Assembly (NCBI RefSeq): GCF_011382985.1
Contig: NZ_CP049933.1
Location: 2,914,001-2,978,000 of the forward strand
Source of the DNA: Leucobacter coleopterorum
GTDB lineage: Bacteria > Actinomycetota > Actinomycetes > Actinomycetales > Microbacteriaceae
Reading direction: 5' to 3'
DNA: 64,000 nt
Part shown: positions 1 to 11,993 of the stretch, piece by piece
How the letters are laid out: every line of letters starts with the position of its first letter
Numbering within the stretch: position 1 is the first letter of the stretch
The notes under the pieces: generated by a model
The model's database searches: none
The model's input: the letters and a program-made list of their open reading frames with translations, nothing else
Told to the model about the DNA's origin: nothing
Made by a program: the position numbers and the translations under genes

Positions 1-704
1 GATGTGCTGTCAGACATCGGGTCCCGCCCGAGCCGAAGCGCCGCACGACGCGCCATGCCCGAAGACCAGGCTACCCAGATCGCTCCAACGCAGAACACTC
101 CGAGCCACAGTGCGAGCTCTCTCGGTGCCGCCACTTCGAGCGAACCAAGCGTCACAGAATCACTCACATTGGACGCCCCAAAAATGGTGCCAAACAGCAC
201 CGGCAACATCATTGGGATCGCCGCGAACGGTGCCCAGCGTCCCCCACGCAGAGCGAGCGCCCCCATGGAGGCCACCGTGACCAGCATCACCACAAACAGC
301 GGTACAAGAACGGTCTGATACGAACCGACCGGCAAAGTCAGCGTGAGCAGTTGTTTCCATCCGAGAGCGACGGACGCAAGCCCATCCCCAACCCCGCGCA
401 GAGTAGCGAGTGCACCGCCGTTCAACGCGCTTGGCACCGCCAGCGGCACCACAAGAACAACAAACAGCACGATCAGGGCGGCGATCGTCAGGCTTCCCCA
501 GCGCCACCGCCATCCTGCCAACACGGTGGCAAAAGCGCCGGCTCCAGCAGCACCCACAACCCACCACAGCTGCCCGGTCATGTAAATGGGTTCGGCGGCG
601 AGACCGCCCAGCACAACCGCCGCAAGAGTGAGTAGCGCTGCCCCGGCAACCAGCGACACGGGAATCACCCGCGGTCGCCTCCGCCTGCGCACTACAGCGC
701 TCAC
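1..704 (-). CDS. Transglutaminase-type membrane protein (TgpA/Tgm-like), N-terminal part only
   Basis: The minus frame from a GTG at 702-704 reads an Arg-rich N-terminus followed by several hydrophobic segments in 230 codons, and then runs off the window edge. Multi-spanning N-termini of this kind belong to TgpA-like proteins, whose extracytoplasmic transglutaminase-like domain comes later and is not visible here. The GTG overlaps the corrected DUF58 stop (GTGA). It is the last visible member of a kinase-FN3-MoxR-DUF58-Tgm gene set. The identification rests on position and membrane topology, not on a catalytic Cys-His-Asp triad. Confidence 0.7.
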   Translation of the reverse strand, partial: MSAVVRRRRRPRVIPVSLVAGAALLTLAAVVLGGLAAEPIYMTGQLWWVVGAAGAGAFATVLAGWRWRWGSLTIAALIVLFVVLVVPLAVPSALNGGALATLRGVGDGLASVALGWKQLLTLTLPVGSYQTVLVPLFVVMLVTVASMGALALRGGRWAPFAAIPMMLPVLFGTIFGASNVSDSVTLGSLEVAAPRELALWLGVFCVGAIWVAWSSGMARRAALRLGRDPMSDST

Positions 705-2068
705 GCAGACACCCCCGCAGCATCAGCTGTGGCAGGTCACTCAGTTCACCAACGGTAAACAGCGTGCAGACATCAAGCAGGGTCGAACCGGGGTCGGCGA
801 GCATCGCGCACCGCACCGCCAGCACCGTCACGTCTTCCGGAAAGGCCACCGCCGCCCGACGCAGCCGGGTGGGGCCTGGCACCGACCCCGTCACAGCGAT
901 CACGATCGACAGCGGCCGTCTCGACTCGGCCAGCCCCCTCGCCAACCACTCGATCGGTCGCGCTTCATCGTCTGCGGGTTCCAGTTCGGCCCAGGCGTCA
1001 AGCATTTGGGAGAGCGTCTGCGAGGGCAGCTCCTCGAGTCCATCAACGCTCGGGCGCAGCCTCCCGGGCGCCCACTGCGAAGCTATAAAGCGCTCACGCC
1101 CCTCACGAACTGACTGCATCGACAGCGAGGCTGCAACGCTCACTCCAAGCTCAAATTCTTCGTCGCTGGTGTACTCTGCCCGGTTTGCATCGAACAGAAT
1201 CGCCGAGCGCGCTGTCTGGGATTCCTCATACTGACGCACCATCAGAGTGCCTGTCTTTGCCGTTGAACGCCAGTGAACGTGACGCATGGCGTCACCCTGC
1301 ACATACTCCCGCACCGCGTGAAACGACAGGTCGGAGTCCGTCAAGCGCCTGCTCGCGGCACCGTCAAGGTCTCGCACGAGCCCCGCAGAACCCAGAGGTA
1401 AATACACCGTACGCGGGTGCACATGGATGAGGTGCCGGTCCCGCCAGGTCACTTTTCGCTGCACAAGACCCAGCGGATCTCGCCGCGAAAGGGTCACCGG
1501 GCCAACCTCAATAACACCGCGCTTTGAGGTTGGGACTGCAGCTGGAACCACCGCAGTGGCGTGCGGACCAATAAACGGAATCGGGATCCGCCTCAGCGCT
1601 TCGCCCACCGGCATCTCGGCGGTTGTGGGTAATGCCGGGCGCGCACTCGAGTTCTCAACCTCAATGGCAACATCAACCGCCCCACCGACAACGACGCGCA
1701 TGCGATCCACAACTATTTTGATCAGGTACGCGCGGCTGCCAAGCAAAAATGGCAGACCGAGCAGAATCAACACCGCCCAACCACCGAAACAAACCAGGCC
1801 TCGACCCAGTGAAGTGTCGCCCCCAACACCGTAGCGAGCGCGGTGGCAAAAAGCACAAACCAGCCCGTGGGTGTGATGGTGCGTGAGATTCGACTCCAAA
1901 CTCGCAAAATCTGCCGCCGGTTGCGGCGCCACAAGCGCTTCAGGCGGCGACGCATCAAATACGCAGCGCTATTGCCCCGAGCGCCGTGTCTTGCAGTTGC
2001 GTCGTGCCGAGAGTGCGGCTCTGGGTGCCCGTGCGCCGGAGCGGTGCACGCGACGTGTCTTTGTTCAC
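701..2068 (-). CDS. DUF58 domain protein of the PFNA-like cluster (frameshifted in this sequence)
   Basis: The start is a GTG at 2066-2068 overlapping the MoxR stop (GTGA). The N-terminus reads [12 protein letters not shown], then a basic stretch, then two hydrophobic segments around 1900-1740. The DUF58 core follows, including a GDAMRHVHWRSTAKTG motif near 1300 that is typical of the family. Three single-base losses in G runs (near 1960, 1790 and 705) split the frame; restoring them gives a protein of about 456 residues ending RGGVSA. DUF58 proteins are von Willebrand A-like and nearly always sit next to a MoxR ATPase. The role is probably assembly or activation of surface proteins, which is inference. 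Confidence 0.82.
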
Positions 2069-3081
2069 GCGACGCCGTTCTCCTGCGGAGGAGCGATGTC
2101 AAGCAAGATCTGGCCAATAACCTGCTGTGCGGTCACACCGTCGAACTCGGCCTCGGGTTCGAGCACAAGACGGTGAGCGAGAACAGGCATGGCAAGATCT
2201 CGAATATCGTCTGGCGTAATGTAGTGGCGACCGTTGGCCACAGCCCAAGCCGACGCGAGGCGGACGAGTGCGAGCGTGCCGCGAACACTCGCTCCCAGAC
2301 GCACCTCGCTCGCCCTGCGTGTCGCCTCCACCAGTCGCACTGCGTAATCGGCGACAAGCGGACTGACATGTGCTTTCAGAACAAAACTCTGCGCCTGGGT
2401 AATCGAGTTCGTCGTAACAACTGGCTTCAGCGGTTCCTGTGTGGATCGCTCCCCCCGCAGAATGCGAATCATCGCGGCCTCGTCGGGGTATCCAATTGAG
2501 GTCTTGATCATGAAGCGGTCGAGCTGGGCCTCGGGCAATCGATAGGTACCCGCCTGCTCAACCGGGTTTTGGGTGGCGATGACCAGGAACGGTTTACCCG
2601 CCTCGTGTGACTTGCCGTCAATGGTGACCTGACCCTCCTCCATCACTTCGAGCAGGGCCGACTGCGTTTTGGGGCTCGCCCGGTTAATCTCGTCTGCAAG
2701 CACAACGTTCGCGAAGATCGGTCCGGCGTGAAACTCAAACAGGCCCGCCTTCTGATCAAACACAGAAACACCGGTCACGTCACCGGGCAGCAGGTCGGGT
2801 GTGAACTGGATGCGGGACGACGTACCCTGAATGACCTGGCCCAGTGCACGAGCCAGGGCGGTTTTACCCGTTCCGGGAACGTCTTCAAGAAGCACGTGAC
2901 CGCCCGCGAACACACTCGCCAGCACCAGCTCAATCACTCGACGCTTGCCGTGAATGCGCTGCTCAATCGCCCCAGCACACGCGCGAAACACCTGCGCCAC
3001 CCACTGGGTTTGGTCAGCGGTCAGCGTCTCCAGCTGCCCGGGAGCATCGGTCTGGGTTGCCGCTGATGCTTGAAGGTTCAT
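2065..3081 (-). CDS. MoxR-family AAA+ ATPase
   Basis: An intact protein of 338 residues. The Walker A motif DVPGTGKT lies at about residues 67-74, Walker [11 protein letters not shown] at about 126-135, and the sensor region IATQNPVEQ further on; the C-terminal lid ends ENGVA. MoxR ATPases act as chaperone-like partners of adjacent DUF58 or VWA proteins. The gene lies 45 bp after the giant Ig/FN3 gene, and its stop overlaps the DUF58 start, so cotranscription is likely. A second MoxR is encoded at 53072-54087 in a different operon. Confidence 0.93.
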   Translation of the reverse strand: MNLQASAATQTDAPGQLETLTADQTQWVAQVFRACAGAIEQRIHGKRRVIELVLASVFAGGHVLLEDVPGTGKTALARALGQVIQGTSSRIQFTPDLLPGDVTGVSVFDQKAGLFEFHAGPIFANVVLADEINRASPKTQSALLEVMEEGQVTIDGKSHEAGKPFLVIATQNPVEQAGTYRLPEAQLDRFMIKTSIGYPDEAAMIRILRGERSTQEPLKPVVTTNSITQAQSFVLKAHVSPLVADYAVRLVEATRRASEVRLGASVRGTLALVRLASAWAVANGRHYITPDDIRDLAMPVLAHRLVLEPEAEFDGVTAQQVIGQILLDIAPPQENGVA

Positions 3082-3126
3082 GGGTTCCTCTGGGGTGGTT
3101 GGGAGTTGGATCGGGGCGCCGGTTAG

Positions 3127-6100
3127 CTACGGACCGGTTGGTGGCGGCGTGTAACAGAGCTTGACCGTAGCATCATCAAGCATCTGGAAGTCATCTTTCC
3201 AGGTCACCGTGATCGGGATAGTAGTTGCGTCAGGCGTGCCTGCCGTGATGGTGGCGGAGTTCCTCATAAAGCTGGGTATGGTGATCAAGCTCTCCCAATC
3301 GGCCTGGGTCAAGGGTTTGTTGGCATCGTTGTAGCAGTTCGTGTCAGATGCAATCAACGACACGGTCGTTTTTGGCCCCGCTGTAGTTATCGGCGCCCAT
3401 TCGGAGCAGGTTGCCTCAATTGCCGGGTTGATGCACTGGCGAACTTCGATGTTCTGCTCCCAGACACCTGGGTCGAGGGCAAAACTCGGTATGTTGACAC
3501 CATTTCGTCGGTATTGAAGTACCGTGGCGGAGTCAGTCAGCTCGGGGGCAGGCTCCCTCTTCACCTTGTACTCTGCCTTCTTCGGGTCAGCGCTTTGGTC
3601 AGAAACCGCAGTATTGATTTCATACGTGAGGTTTCCACCGGGCTTCGCCACCGGATCACCGATAGTCTCATCATTGCTCAGCTTCGACGACCGGCCCCAA
3701 TCGCTCGAAACACACACGATCGCCTGATACTTAAGCTGTCGTGCCAGGTTCGCGAAGTCCGGACTCGTAGATTTTGCATCCGCGCACGTGGGGGCACCAT
3801 CTGCCTTAAGCTTAATCCCGTAGGTGGGTTCGCTTCCCTGAACGTCGCCGGCAAAAACGAGTTTTGCGGTGTGTGGGCCGGTGCTCTGCAGGGTCACAGT
3901 ATCAAGCCTCGGTGCACCCATAACTGTCACATTGTCCTGCCGCGAATCAACAGTCGTTACGCCGCTACCTGCACCGGGAAGCGGCACGTTGCTCTTCGGT
4001 GTTGCCGTAAAGGTGATGTCTCCGACTTCAACGCCGTCGAGTTTCTGAGAGCCTTTCTTTCCGCTCAGCTCTAACTCGTGCCCCTTGTTAGAAACAACGG
4101 CAACGGACACCACGTCATCAGATCCCGAATAGCTCAGTGTAACCGAGCCGTGTTGTGGGTCTTCATTCGCTGCGTTACGAACCGCAACTGCTGTAAAGCT
4201 CGACAGACTCGGAGCCTTGTAAGCCCAGGCTTCCACCGAGGTAGACGCGGCCGATGAGCCAACTTGATTTACAGCGCTCGCAGAAAAGCTATGTTTTTCT
4301 CCGCTCACCAGCCCCGAGGCAACACACTGGTACGAGGAGGGCCCCTTTTCCGTGCAGGTCTTTGAACCCGGACCAGAGAGTGCAGCCCCAGTTACTTCAG
4401 GATGGGCCTGGCCGCCGAGGGTTACAGAGAACGTGACACTCGTGGCATCGAACGCGGTCTGCGTGATGCTCGTGGGCGCCTCAGGAACCCCTGCGGCGTC
4501 AAACTCGATTGATCCTGTGCCTGTGCGGCCCTGCGCATCGATCACGGTGAACCCAACCGTGCAGGTACCACCCACGACACGGTCGGCTGGCCAGGCAACT
4601 GCAACGCCCGCCTCGCCAACCCGCGAGAAGTTACCGACCTTGCATGATCTGGTGCTGACCGACTCGAGCTTGAGCCCGCCACCGCTCTTTCCTGCGAACG
4701 GGTCGTGCTCTCCAGCTGTGCCGATAACGCTGGCACCACACTCGGAACCGACTTTGCAGCGCAGCGCAAAGCTACCACCTCGCGGAAGGTCTTTGGGCGC
4801 GTCACCAACACGAACGGTCAACGGTGCCCGCGACTCTCCCGCACCACTCACCGAGACAGAGAACACATGCTGTGAGCCAGGGGCCGCGTCGGCTCGAGCG
4901 GCAACCTTGAGCCTTGATCCCTCTTTTGTCACCTCAAAAACGGAACCGTTACCCTCCGTCTCAAAACGCAACTTTGACGGGTCGCCCTCACGCCCTCCCG
5001 GCCACGTCACCATGTCTGTGAGTTGGATGGTCTCGCTTGCACCCGGCATGACCGTACGAACGAGAGCGTTCAACTGTGCCTCGGGCACACGCGGCGCAAT
5101 GTTGATCGCAACGGGCAAATTGGTCCAGGCCTTTTGACCAACCAGCCGAACCGAAATGAGACAGGTATCACTCCACGGTGCTTCTTTACCCGCCACATAA
5201 CGCACGGTGTCACTCGACACCGCCGAGCAAGTTGCCTGCCCGCGCCCACACTGAACCCTGTCTGCCGCAGCTCGGCGCGATCCCCCGGACCCAAATCGAC
5301 CAGATCTTGCACGCGCTCTTCGACCGACTTGTCTTCATCGACGTTGAGGGGCTTCAGCCCGGCTTTCAAGGTCAATCGCAGCTCATCGAGCGGCGGCACC
5401 ATCAAAAACCCGTAGCTCGAAACCTCTTGCCCGGTAATGTCGCTCCCGGTGAGTTTAAAGACAACAAGATCACCATCCGGGTTGTACTGCCCAATGATCT
5501 TGTTGCCATCGGCCCGATAGTTCTTGGCGTTTGAGCCCACAGCGACAGCTTCAGAGACGACAGGTCTCCGGTAGACCAGCGCACTTTATCGGTGACCACA
5601 TCAACGCCGCCGCCAGAGAGCGCAGCGCGATCCCGCACGTTCAACACGGTGTCGTCAACCCTGGGGGCCTGCGCCCCAACTCGCTCGGAGGTCTGCACCA
5701 CAATCAAACCGTCTGCCGTGCTCGAACTGACCGATGATTTAATCGTGTATCGGTACGAAACCGTGCCGATGTCCTTATCGGGAGCGATTGACACATTGCC
5801 CTTTTTCAGGTCAGCAAGATCAACTCGAGCGGCGAGCTTTTTGTACTCAGCACTGTCTTTTGATCCGGGCACGTTGGGCACAACTGACACAATGCTGAGC
5901 TTGCCGTGGGCAGGATCAATATCGTTATCGAGCGGGCGGACCGCCGCGGGCTGAGCACTACTTGGCACCATCCTCACGTAATCGGTTGAGGCGACAGGGG
6001 CGCTACTCTTTTCGTCTGAGGCGATCACAAGAATGCGCAGTTTGCCGACCGCAACACTGTCGAAGTCGTCGCGCACCGTGTAGTCAACGCTGTACTCACC

Positions 6101-9100
6101 GGGCTTGGCAGCCGACGATGCAGACACCATAATGCTCGTGCCAGAGGCTGAAAGGCTCGCGTTAACCTGCGGATCCTTAGGCGAGTCAACATCGACGAGA
6201 CGAACACGGTCGCCATCGGGGTCGACCCCCGAAAGCGGCACTCGTGTTTCCGCCTGTTCACCAGGGGCGACCCTCGCTGTGACTGCGCGCGGCTGCGGGT
6301 CTCGGTTCGAGCCCTTCGCCACCACCGTGACGTACACCATGCCCACGTCGCTCTTCTCAGGCGAACTCGCACCGTAGGTCGTGTAGCTCAGACGGTAGAC
6401 CCCCGGCTTATTCGGGGCAAGATAGCGCAGCACGTTACCCGAGGCGAAAGCAAGCTCACCCTTCGCTCCTGAGCCGGTGACCTCGGGGTGCAGCAGTAGT
6501 CGGTCCCCGGCGGTGCAACGTCGTTGTCAAGCACTCGAATGTCTGTGATTGATCCGGCCCGCACCGTGGCAACATCAGCGACCGCGATGGCCCCGTCTCC
6601 TCCGGTCTCTGGCACCTGGAACACCGTGAGTCTTCCCTGCGCGTTCGCAACCCCCTCGGCCACAGTTACGTCCACCGCGCCAATACGGCCGGGCGCTCCG
6701 TCTGCAGTGCTCCCGGCAACACGCACCTGCGCGTGCTCGATCACATCAGCGCGAAGCTCACCCTCTACGACGTTCGCGGCGGTCACGGATAGTGACCGAT
6801 CACTCGCACCAGAAATGGCATCAAGCACATTCACTGTTGAATCAGAGAGAGGACGCACAAAAGCGCGCAGCGGCGGCAGTGCGAGCGAGGCACCCTCCGG
6901 TGTCGCCGTGACCCGCAACATGCCCGTAATCTCGCCACCGGTCACGGTATCCCGAATATTCAGCGCGACCATCGCGCTGCCTGTCTCAGTAGCCTCCACC
7001 TCAATAGTTCCCGATGCAAGCTGCTGGTTCAGCTGCAGCACGTTACTGCCGCTCTGCACCGTGGCGTTTGTCAGGGCGTACGATCCGGATCCGCCAGCAA
7101 CTCTCTGCAGCGGTTGCAGTGTGACGGGTTCGCCAACTCGCACGGTCGCGGCCGTATCAATAAACTCGGCCGGAGCATTCGGCTGCACTGACAGCTGCAG
7201 GTTTCTCTGCTGTTGCTGACCGCGGTCATCAGCCACCGTGATCCTCAGCATCACCTCTGATGCACCGGCGTTGGGGTCGGTGTGACGAACGGCGAGTTTA
7301 CCGTCGTTTGTAACGATGGCACGAACCGGGTCATCTGGGTTCACGACCTCGGCCCCAGACAACATGAGCACGTCACCCTCGGGATCAACCCAGCCCTCAA
7401 GAATCGGGTAGACAAGAGTACCTCCCGGTGTGATCGCTGGCACTCGCCACTCCCGTTGGCAGCCTTCAACCGGGCACCAGGCAGGAGCGGTGTTCGCTTC
7501 GTCGCCCATGACCGTCAGCGTGACTGTGGCGGTCTCAGACGAAAGTCCGCCATCAGTAATGCGATATGAGAACGTTGCCGTTCCGGTGGCCTCCGGTACC
7601 ATTTGCACGGTCAGTGATTGACCGTCTGGCATAAGCTGAACTGTTCCGAAGGCTTCCGGCAACGGCGACTCAGTCAGCGACTCAGGAATGATTGTCAGCA
7701 CGTCGCGTTTGTTTGGATCGTAATCATTGAGCATCACAGGCAGTGGTGCCTGCTGCCCAGCTCTCACCCCAAACGAGTCATCGACCGCAACCGGCGGCAG
7801 TTGCTCGGTCACCTCGTCGACAACCACCGTTCCGCGGTCCTCTTTTGGGGGATCCGAAATGTTCCACTGAGCGAGCGGGATCAACGTGCCCTCAGGCAGC
7901 GTCCACAGCATGCCGGTTCGCATTTCGCTGAGAACGGCACGCTCTCCGTTCGTTCGGAAGGTCGGGTTCAGGTCTCCCTTTTGCCGAATCGAGTTATCGA
8001 ACTGCAGTGGCTTCAGTTCACCGTCTTGCCACAGCGATCCACCGCTCTGGCCTAGCCACGCGGCGTACATCTTGCCCGCAACCTCAACCGGCTGCGCTGG
8101 TGTTCCTTTCGCTTCAGCCTCGCGAGATGCTTTGCCACCCTTTCCCACACGCCACAGGCCACCAGCATCGGCTACGAGTACATCGCCGTTGGACTGAGCT
8201 GCGCTACTCGTCTGCAGTAGGGCCTCACCCTCGAAGCTCAGCTTTGTCTCGCTCGAATCTTTGCGCCACAGACGCCCCCGCTCAGCGTCAACCAGAACCC
8301 AGTCACTACCCACAAGAGTGAGCTGAGGATCGACCAGACCCTTTGCAGCATCTGGCAATGAGTCTGTAGTGCCTCTAAACTCGCCTGTGGCACCATCAAA
8401 TCGGCGCACGGCATTTTCTTCAGACGAATAAAGAGCAACCTCACCGGTTGCCGAGACCGCAATTGCGTCTGCGTGATAATCCTTTTCGTTCGCTTCGGCC
8501 TCGCCGTTACCCGCCTTGTTCTTCGTCTTCGAGGTTGACTTGTTCTCAACTTTGTCGCTTTTCGCTTGCTCTTCAGCGAACGGGTTCATCTGTCGCAGTG
8601 AAGCCAGGCGGCTGCTCAGATCTGCGGTGTAAAACTTTGCATCTGCGCTAGATCCTTCGTTTGAGTCAGGATCACCCGAAAGCTCTCCAAAGTAAGCCGA
8701 TCCTGGCTCGGTCAACACACCCACAAACCTGCCGGACGCCACGACAGCCCTAGTGCCTTCGGGCATTCGAACAGCAGAGGCCCCATCTTTCTCTGAGCTT
8801 TGTTCGTTCGATTCATTCCCGACGGTTTGCACACCGTCCTTCGGCTTTGCCGCATCCCCCAGATCAACCGGGTTTGAAGCCTCAATAGGCCATGCCCGCC
8901 CATTTCCATTCGAGAGCACAACCCCGCGCCCACCAAACTGCAGCAATCCGCTTACGTCACTGGCCTTACGCACAATGTCGAGCTCTCCGGTATCGGTGTT
9001 CACACGAGCGTACTGCCCGGCGTCGCGCGCCACCCACACACTTGCGTCTTCGCGCGGTGTCTCGCGGGCATCATAGCCACTCGCGATAACTGCGATGGTT

Positions 9101-9213
9101 GTTACCAGCGCGAACGCGATCCCACCCGCAATCCACATGCGCAAACCTCTGGTGCGCTCTGCTGCAGCGTCTTGGGACCGCCCGCGACGATCAACCAGCC
9201 CCGGGTGACTCAT
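3127..9213 (-). CDS. Giant Ig-like/fibronectin type III repeat protein, single-pass membrane anchored (frameshifted in this sequence)
   Basis: The ATG at 9211-9213 overlaps the kinase stop (ATGA) and starts MSHPGLVDRRGRSQ. A hydrophobic segment near residues 27-47 is followed by an acidic extracellular region. Many beta-sandwich repeats follow: cadherin/Ig-like units with DNDVAPPG-type motifs, then FN3-like units near 4500-4000 (VPEAPTSITQ). Frameshifts at about 6500, 5525 and 5240 are each repaired by one extra G, giving about 2030 residues. The bifidobacterial PFNA cluster has an FN3 protein in the same position. It is probably a surface protein whose activity depends on the neighbouring kinase, MoxR and DUF58; its ligand is unknown. 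Confidence 0.85.
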
Positions 9214-10367
9214 CTGCCACTCCAAACTGCCAGCACAATTGCGGCTATTCCGGCCACCCCGGCCAGCGCGACGCCCGCCCCGATAAGCCCGGCCCGCAAC
9301 GGCGATGTCGGCCGATCCAACACAACGCCGTCGGAATCCATGCCACGCTTTTCGGCCAGCGCCGCAGCTCGCACTTCAGCTCGAGTCTGCCGACCTGCAA
9401 CGGCACTCACCACTGGGCCACGCGTACCCGCTTGTACACTTTCGGAGCGCGGCAACCAGGACTCCGCCACCACCTCAAGCGGTGTCACGTCAAAGTGGTA
9501 AAAACGCTGCAGCTCTTGAATTGCCTCACCGAACTGCGCCATAGAGCTGAATCGCTCATGCGGATTCTTGCGCAGCGCGCGCGAAATGAGTTCGTCGAAC
9601 TGCTCGTAGCCCTGCGCGCCCGGCACAGAGGGGTACACGGCCTTAACGATTCGCTCACTGAGCTTCGACCTCGTGTTCAGCCGTTTGTCCGCGAGCTCAA
9701 ACGGCGAACGGCCAGCAGCGAAGGAATACAGCGTCGCACCCAGCGCCCACACCTCGCTCGTCACATCACCACTCGTTTGCAACTGCACAACCTCGGGAGC
9801 AGACCAGGGAATGGACATCGCAACGTCACCATCGCCGGGTTCTTGCTGACCAATCATCTGGGAAATACCGAAGTCGGAAAGCACGGGTCGACCGAGCGTC
9901 GTGAGAAGCACGTTTGAGGGTTTAATGTCACGATGCAGCACACCGGCTTTGTGCGCTGTCTCGAGTGCACCCGCGATCCTGACCCCAGCGTCGAGCACGT
10001 CCTTGAGCGGAACAGGGTTGCCCTTTGTGCGCGCGCCCATAGATTCAGGGCAGTACTCCATCGCGAGGTACGGCAGGCCATCGAGTGAAATGCTGGCCTG
10101 ATAGATCGACACAACGGAGGGGTGGCTGCTCAGGCGCGCCATCACGTCAGCTTCGCTTTCAAACACCTCGCGCAGCTGAGCCACCGCCGCGGCTGTGTTG
10201 CTTGAGGGATTGAGCACCTTTACGGCAACAACACGGCGCGGCATGTCTTGCTCGTACAGGTGAACCTGGGCGAACCCGCCAGAGCCCAAAGGTCGAACGT
10301 AACTAAAGCCAGGGATCGCGGGAACGCTGGCCTGCGCGCGCTCAGCCAAGGCAAGTGGGCGACGCAC
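9210..10367 (-). CDS. Membrane-anchored Ser/Thr protein kinase of the PFNA-like cluster
   Basis: An Hanks-type kinase of about 385 residues. It has the glycine loop GSGGFA (residues 28-33), AVK with Lys50, the catalytic loop HRDIKPSN (145-152), DFG (165-167) and the APE motif. After a linker of about 100 residues there is one C-terminal transmembrane helix (about 360-382) with almost nothing outside. There are no PASTA repeats, unlike PknB. The GTG start at 10367 is uncertain: an ATG at about 10398 with an SD-like AGGA is out of frame and could be the real start if two bases are missing. It is the first gene of the cluster and overlaps the next by ATGA. Confidence 0.9.
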   Translation of the reverse strand: MRRPLALAERAQASVPAIPGFSYVRPLGSGGFAQVHLYEQDMPRRVVAVKVLNPSSNTAAAVAQLREVFESEADVMARLSSHPSVVSIYQASISLDGLPYLAMEYCPESMGARTKGNPVPLKDVLDAGVRIAGALETAHKAGVLHRDIKPSNVLLTTLGRPVLSDFGISQMIGQQEPGDGDVAMSIPWSAPEVVQLQTSGDVTSEVWALGATLYSFAAGRSPFELADKRLNTRSKLSERIVKAVYPSVPGAQGYEQFDELISRALRKNPHERFSSMAQFGEAIQELQRFYHFDVTPLEVVAESWLPRSESVQAGTRGPVVSAVAGRQTRAEVRAAALAEKRGMDSDGVVLDRPTSPLRAGLIGAGVALAGVAGIAAIVLAVWSGR

Positions 10368-10471
10368 CGCGTCTTGAGGGAATGTGTTGTACCGACATGA
10401 TCCTACTCATCCTAAACTGAACCGCTGACAAGTGCATATTCGATACACAGGGTCGCTGCTCTCGCCAATGT

Positions 10472-10508
10472 AAAAAACGGCCCCCTGCCGAAGCAGGAGG
10501 CCGTTTTT
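10472..10508 (-). terminator. Rho-independent terminator after rplA
   Basis: Inverted repeat with arms AAAACGGCC and GGCCGTTTT around a CTGC-CGAA-GCAG core. A T-run follows when read on the minus strand. It lies just past the rplA stop and, because both ends are A/T rich, could work in both directions. Confidence 0.85.
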
Positions 10509-10516
10509 GGCTCTAA

Positions 10517-11206
10517 CTAGAGTCCGCTCACATCCAGGGGGATGCCGGGGCCGAAGGTCGTCGAAACGGCGCCCTTCTGCACGTACTTGCCCTTTGCCGA
10601 AGACGGCTTGAGGCGTGAGATCTCGTCGAGCACCGAGTTGATGTTGTCGGTGAGCTGCTCAGCGGTGAAGGATGCCTTGCCCACGATGAAGTGAACGTTG
10701 GCGTGCTTGTCAACGCGGAACTCGATCTTGCCACCCTTGATGTCGGTCACGGCCTTGGCCGGATCCGGGGTAACGGTGCCGGTCTTGGGGTTCGGCATGA
10801 GGCCGCGGGGGCCAAGTACCTTACCGAGACGGCCAACCTTGCCCATGAGCTCGGGGGTCGAAACAGCCGAGTCGAAATCGGTGTAGCCAGCGCCAACCTT
10901 CTCGATCAGCTCGTCACCACCAACCTCGTCAGCACCGGCAGCGATTGCTGCCTCAGCTGCAGCGCCGGTCGCGAACACGATAACGCGTGCGGTCTTACCA
11001 GTGCCGTGGGGCAGGCTCACGGTGCCACGCACCATCTGGTCTGCCTTGCGGGGATCAACACCAAGCTTGACGGCGACCTCAACGGTCGAGTCTGTCTTAG
11101 TTGAACCAGTCTCCTTCGCCAGGGCGACAGCCTCAGCGGGAGTGTAGAACTTTCCTTCGCCGATCTTCTCGGCGGCGGCGCGGTATGCCTTTGACTTCTG
11201 TGCCAT
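10517..11206 (-). CDS. rplA: 50S ribosomal protein L1
   Basis: 229 residues, the normal length for bacterial L1. Recognisable family segments include the [12 protein letters not shown] region and the HFIVGKASF region. L1 binds 23S rRNA at the L1 stalk and in many bacteria represses its own operon by binding the leader mRNA. The gene follows rplK by 11 bp and ends in a strong terminator. The frame is clean, with none of the indels seen in nearby genes. Confidence 0.98.
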   Translation of the reverse strand: MAQKSKAYRAAAEKIGEGKFYTPAEAVALAKETGSTKTDSTVEVAVKLGVDPRKADQMVRGTVSLPHGTGKTARVIVFATGAAAEAAIAAGADEVGGDELIEKVGAGYTDFDSAVSTPELMGKVGRLGKVLGPRGLMPNPKTGTVTPDPAKAVTDIKGGKIEFRVDKHANVHFIVGKASFTAEQLTDNINSVLDEISRLKPSSAKGKYVQKGAVSTTFGPGIPLDVSGL

Positions 11207-11217
11207 GTCCGTTGCCC

Positions 11218-11646
11218 TTACTCGACCGTGATGCCCATGGAGCGAGCGGTGCCCGCGATGATCTTCGACGCTGCGTCGATGTCGTTCGCGTTCAGATCAG
11301 CCTGCTTCTGCTCGGCGATCTGGCGAACCTGCTCAGCGGTAACCTTCGCCACCTTGACGGTGTGCGGGGTGCCGGAGCCCTTCTGCACGCCAGCTGCCTT
11401 CTTGAGAAGCTCAGCTGCCGGAGGAGTCTTGAGAACGAAGGTGAACGAGCGATCCTCGTAGACCGTGATCTCGACGGGCACAACGTTGCCGCGCTGGGAT
11501 TCTGTGGCCGCATTATAGGCCTTGCAGAACTCCATGATGTTGACGCCGTGCTGACCCAGCGCAGGACCCACGGGGGGTGCAGGGTTGGCGGCGCCGGCTG
11601 CGATCTGAAGCTTAATCAGACCGGTAACCTTCTTGGCTTTTGCCAT
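11218..11646 (-). CDS. rplK: 50S ribosomal protein L11
   Basis: 142 residues, full length. The N-terminus [15 protein letters not shown], the [19 protein letters not shown] segment and the C-terminal RNA-binding domain ending [11 protein letters not shown] are diagnostic. L11 forms the GTPase-associated centre with 23S rRNA. An SD (GGAAA) precedes the ATG. Unusually, the segment upstream does not run straight from nusG: a plus-strand AbiEi-like gene and its repeats intervene, so rplKA must have its own promoter in 11647-11990. Confidence 0.98.
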   Translation of the reverse strand: MAKAKKVTGLIKLQIAAGAANPAPPVGPALGQHGVNIMEFCKAYNAATESQRGNVVPVEITVYEDRSFTFVLKTPPAAELLKKAAGVQKGSGTPHTVKVAKVTAEQVRQIAEQKQADLNANDIDAASKIIAGTARSMGITVE

Positions 11647-11831
11647 GATAGTTTCCTTTCAATTCGAAGCCGCACCTTGCGGTGCAGTTCTCCCGCCTCT
11701 CCGGCCGTTCCGAAGCGCGGTGTGGTTTGCGTGATTCTCGAAAGAAGCCGCAAACCAGACAAGCATACCTGAGTTGCTTGAATCTCGCACTTGTGGTGCC
11801 ACCACACCCTTGGGCACCGATCACGCGAAGA

Positions 11832-11889
11832 ACACCTCTTTCAACAGAGATGAGGTGCCCGTGCGGTTTTCGGTGCCGAACCGGCTCAC
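11832..11889. repeat. Upstream copy of a degenerate direct repeat bracketing the AbiEi/DUF559 gene
   Basis: The segment begins ACACCTCTTT (11832-11841), reads AGGTG in the middle and holds TCGGTGCCGAAC at 11870-11881. The same two words occur in the same order and one base further apart at 12932-12990, beyond the 3' end of the gene. Identity over the copy is about 70 percent by hand alignment. A third TCGGTGCCGA lies at 11925-11934. The gap 11647-11993 otherwise holds only the rplK leader and promoter region. Confidence 0.6.
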
Positions 11890-11993
11890 CCATACTTCGC
11901 TCACATGATCAGCCAGCGCCCGAATCGGTGCCGACTTATTCACAACCGCGACTTTCTCCTCCCGCCGCCACAATACTTCGACAGAATCTCAAC

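Noticed and set aside
160-704. Tail of the long minus ORF (590 aa) as part of the DUF58 protein
   Set aside because: The Cys/Arg-rich sequence has no fold; another frame there encodes clean membrane helices of the transglutaminase-type protein.
4352-5137. Plus-strand ORF of 261 aa inside the Ig/FN3 gene
   Set aside because: Antisense shadow rich in Pro, Ser, Thr and Ala; the minus strand carries clear FN3 repeats.
3127-9213. Programmed frameshifting in the giant Ig/FN3 gene
   Set aside because: No slippery heptamer with downstream structure was seen, and the same kind of single G/C loss occurs in many unrelated genes.
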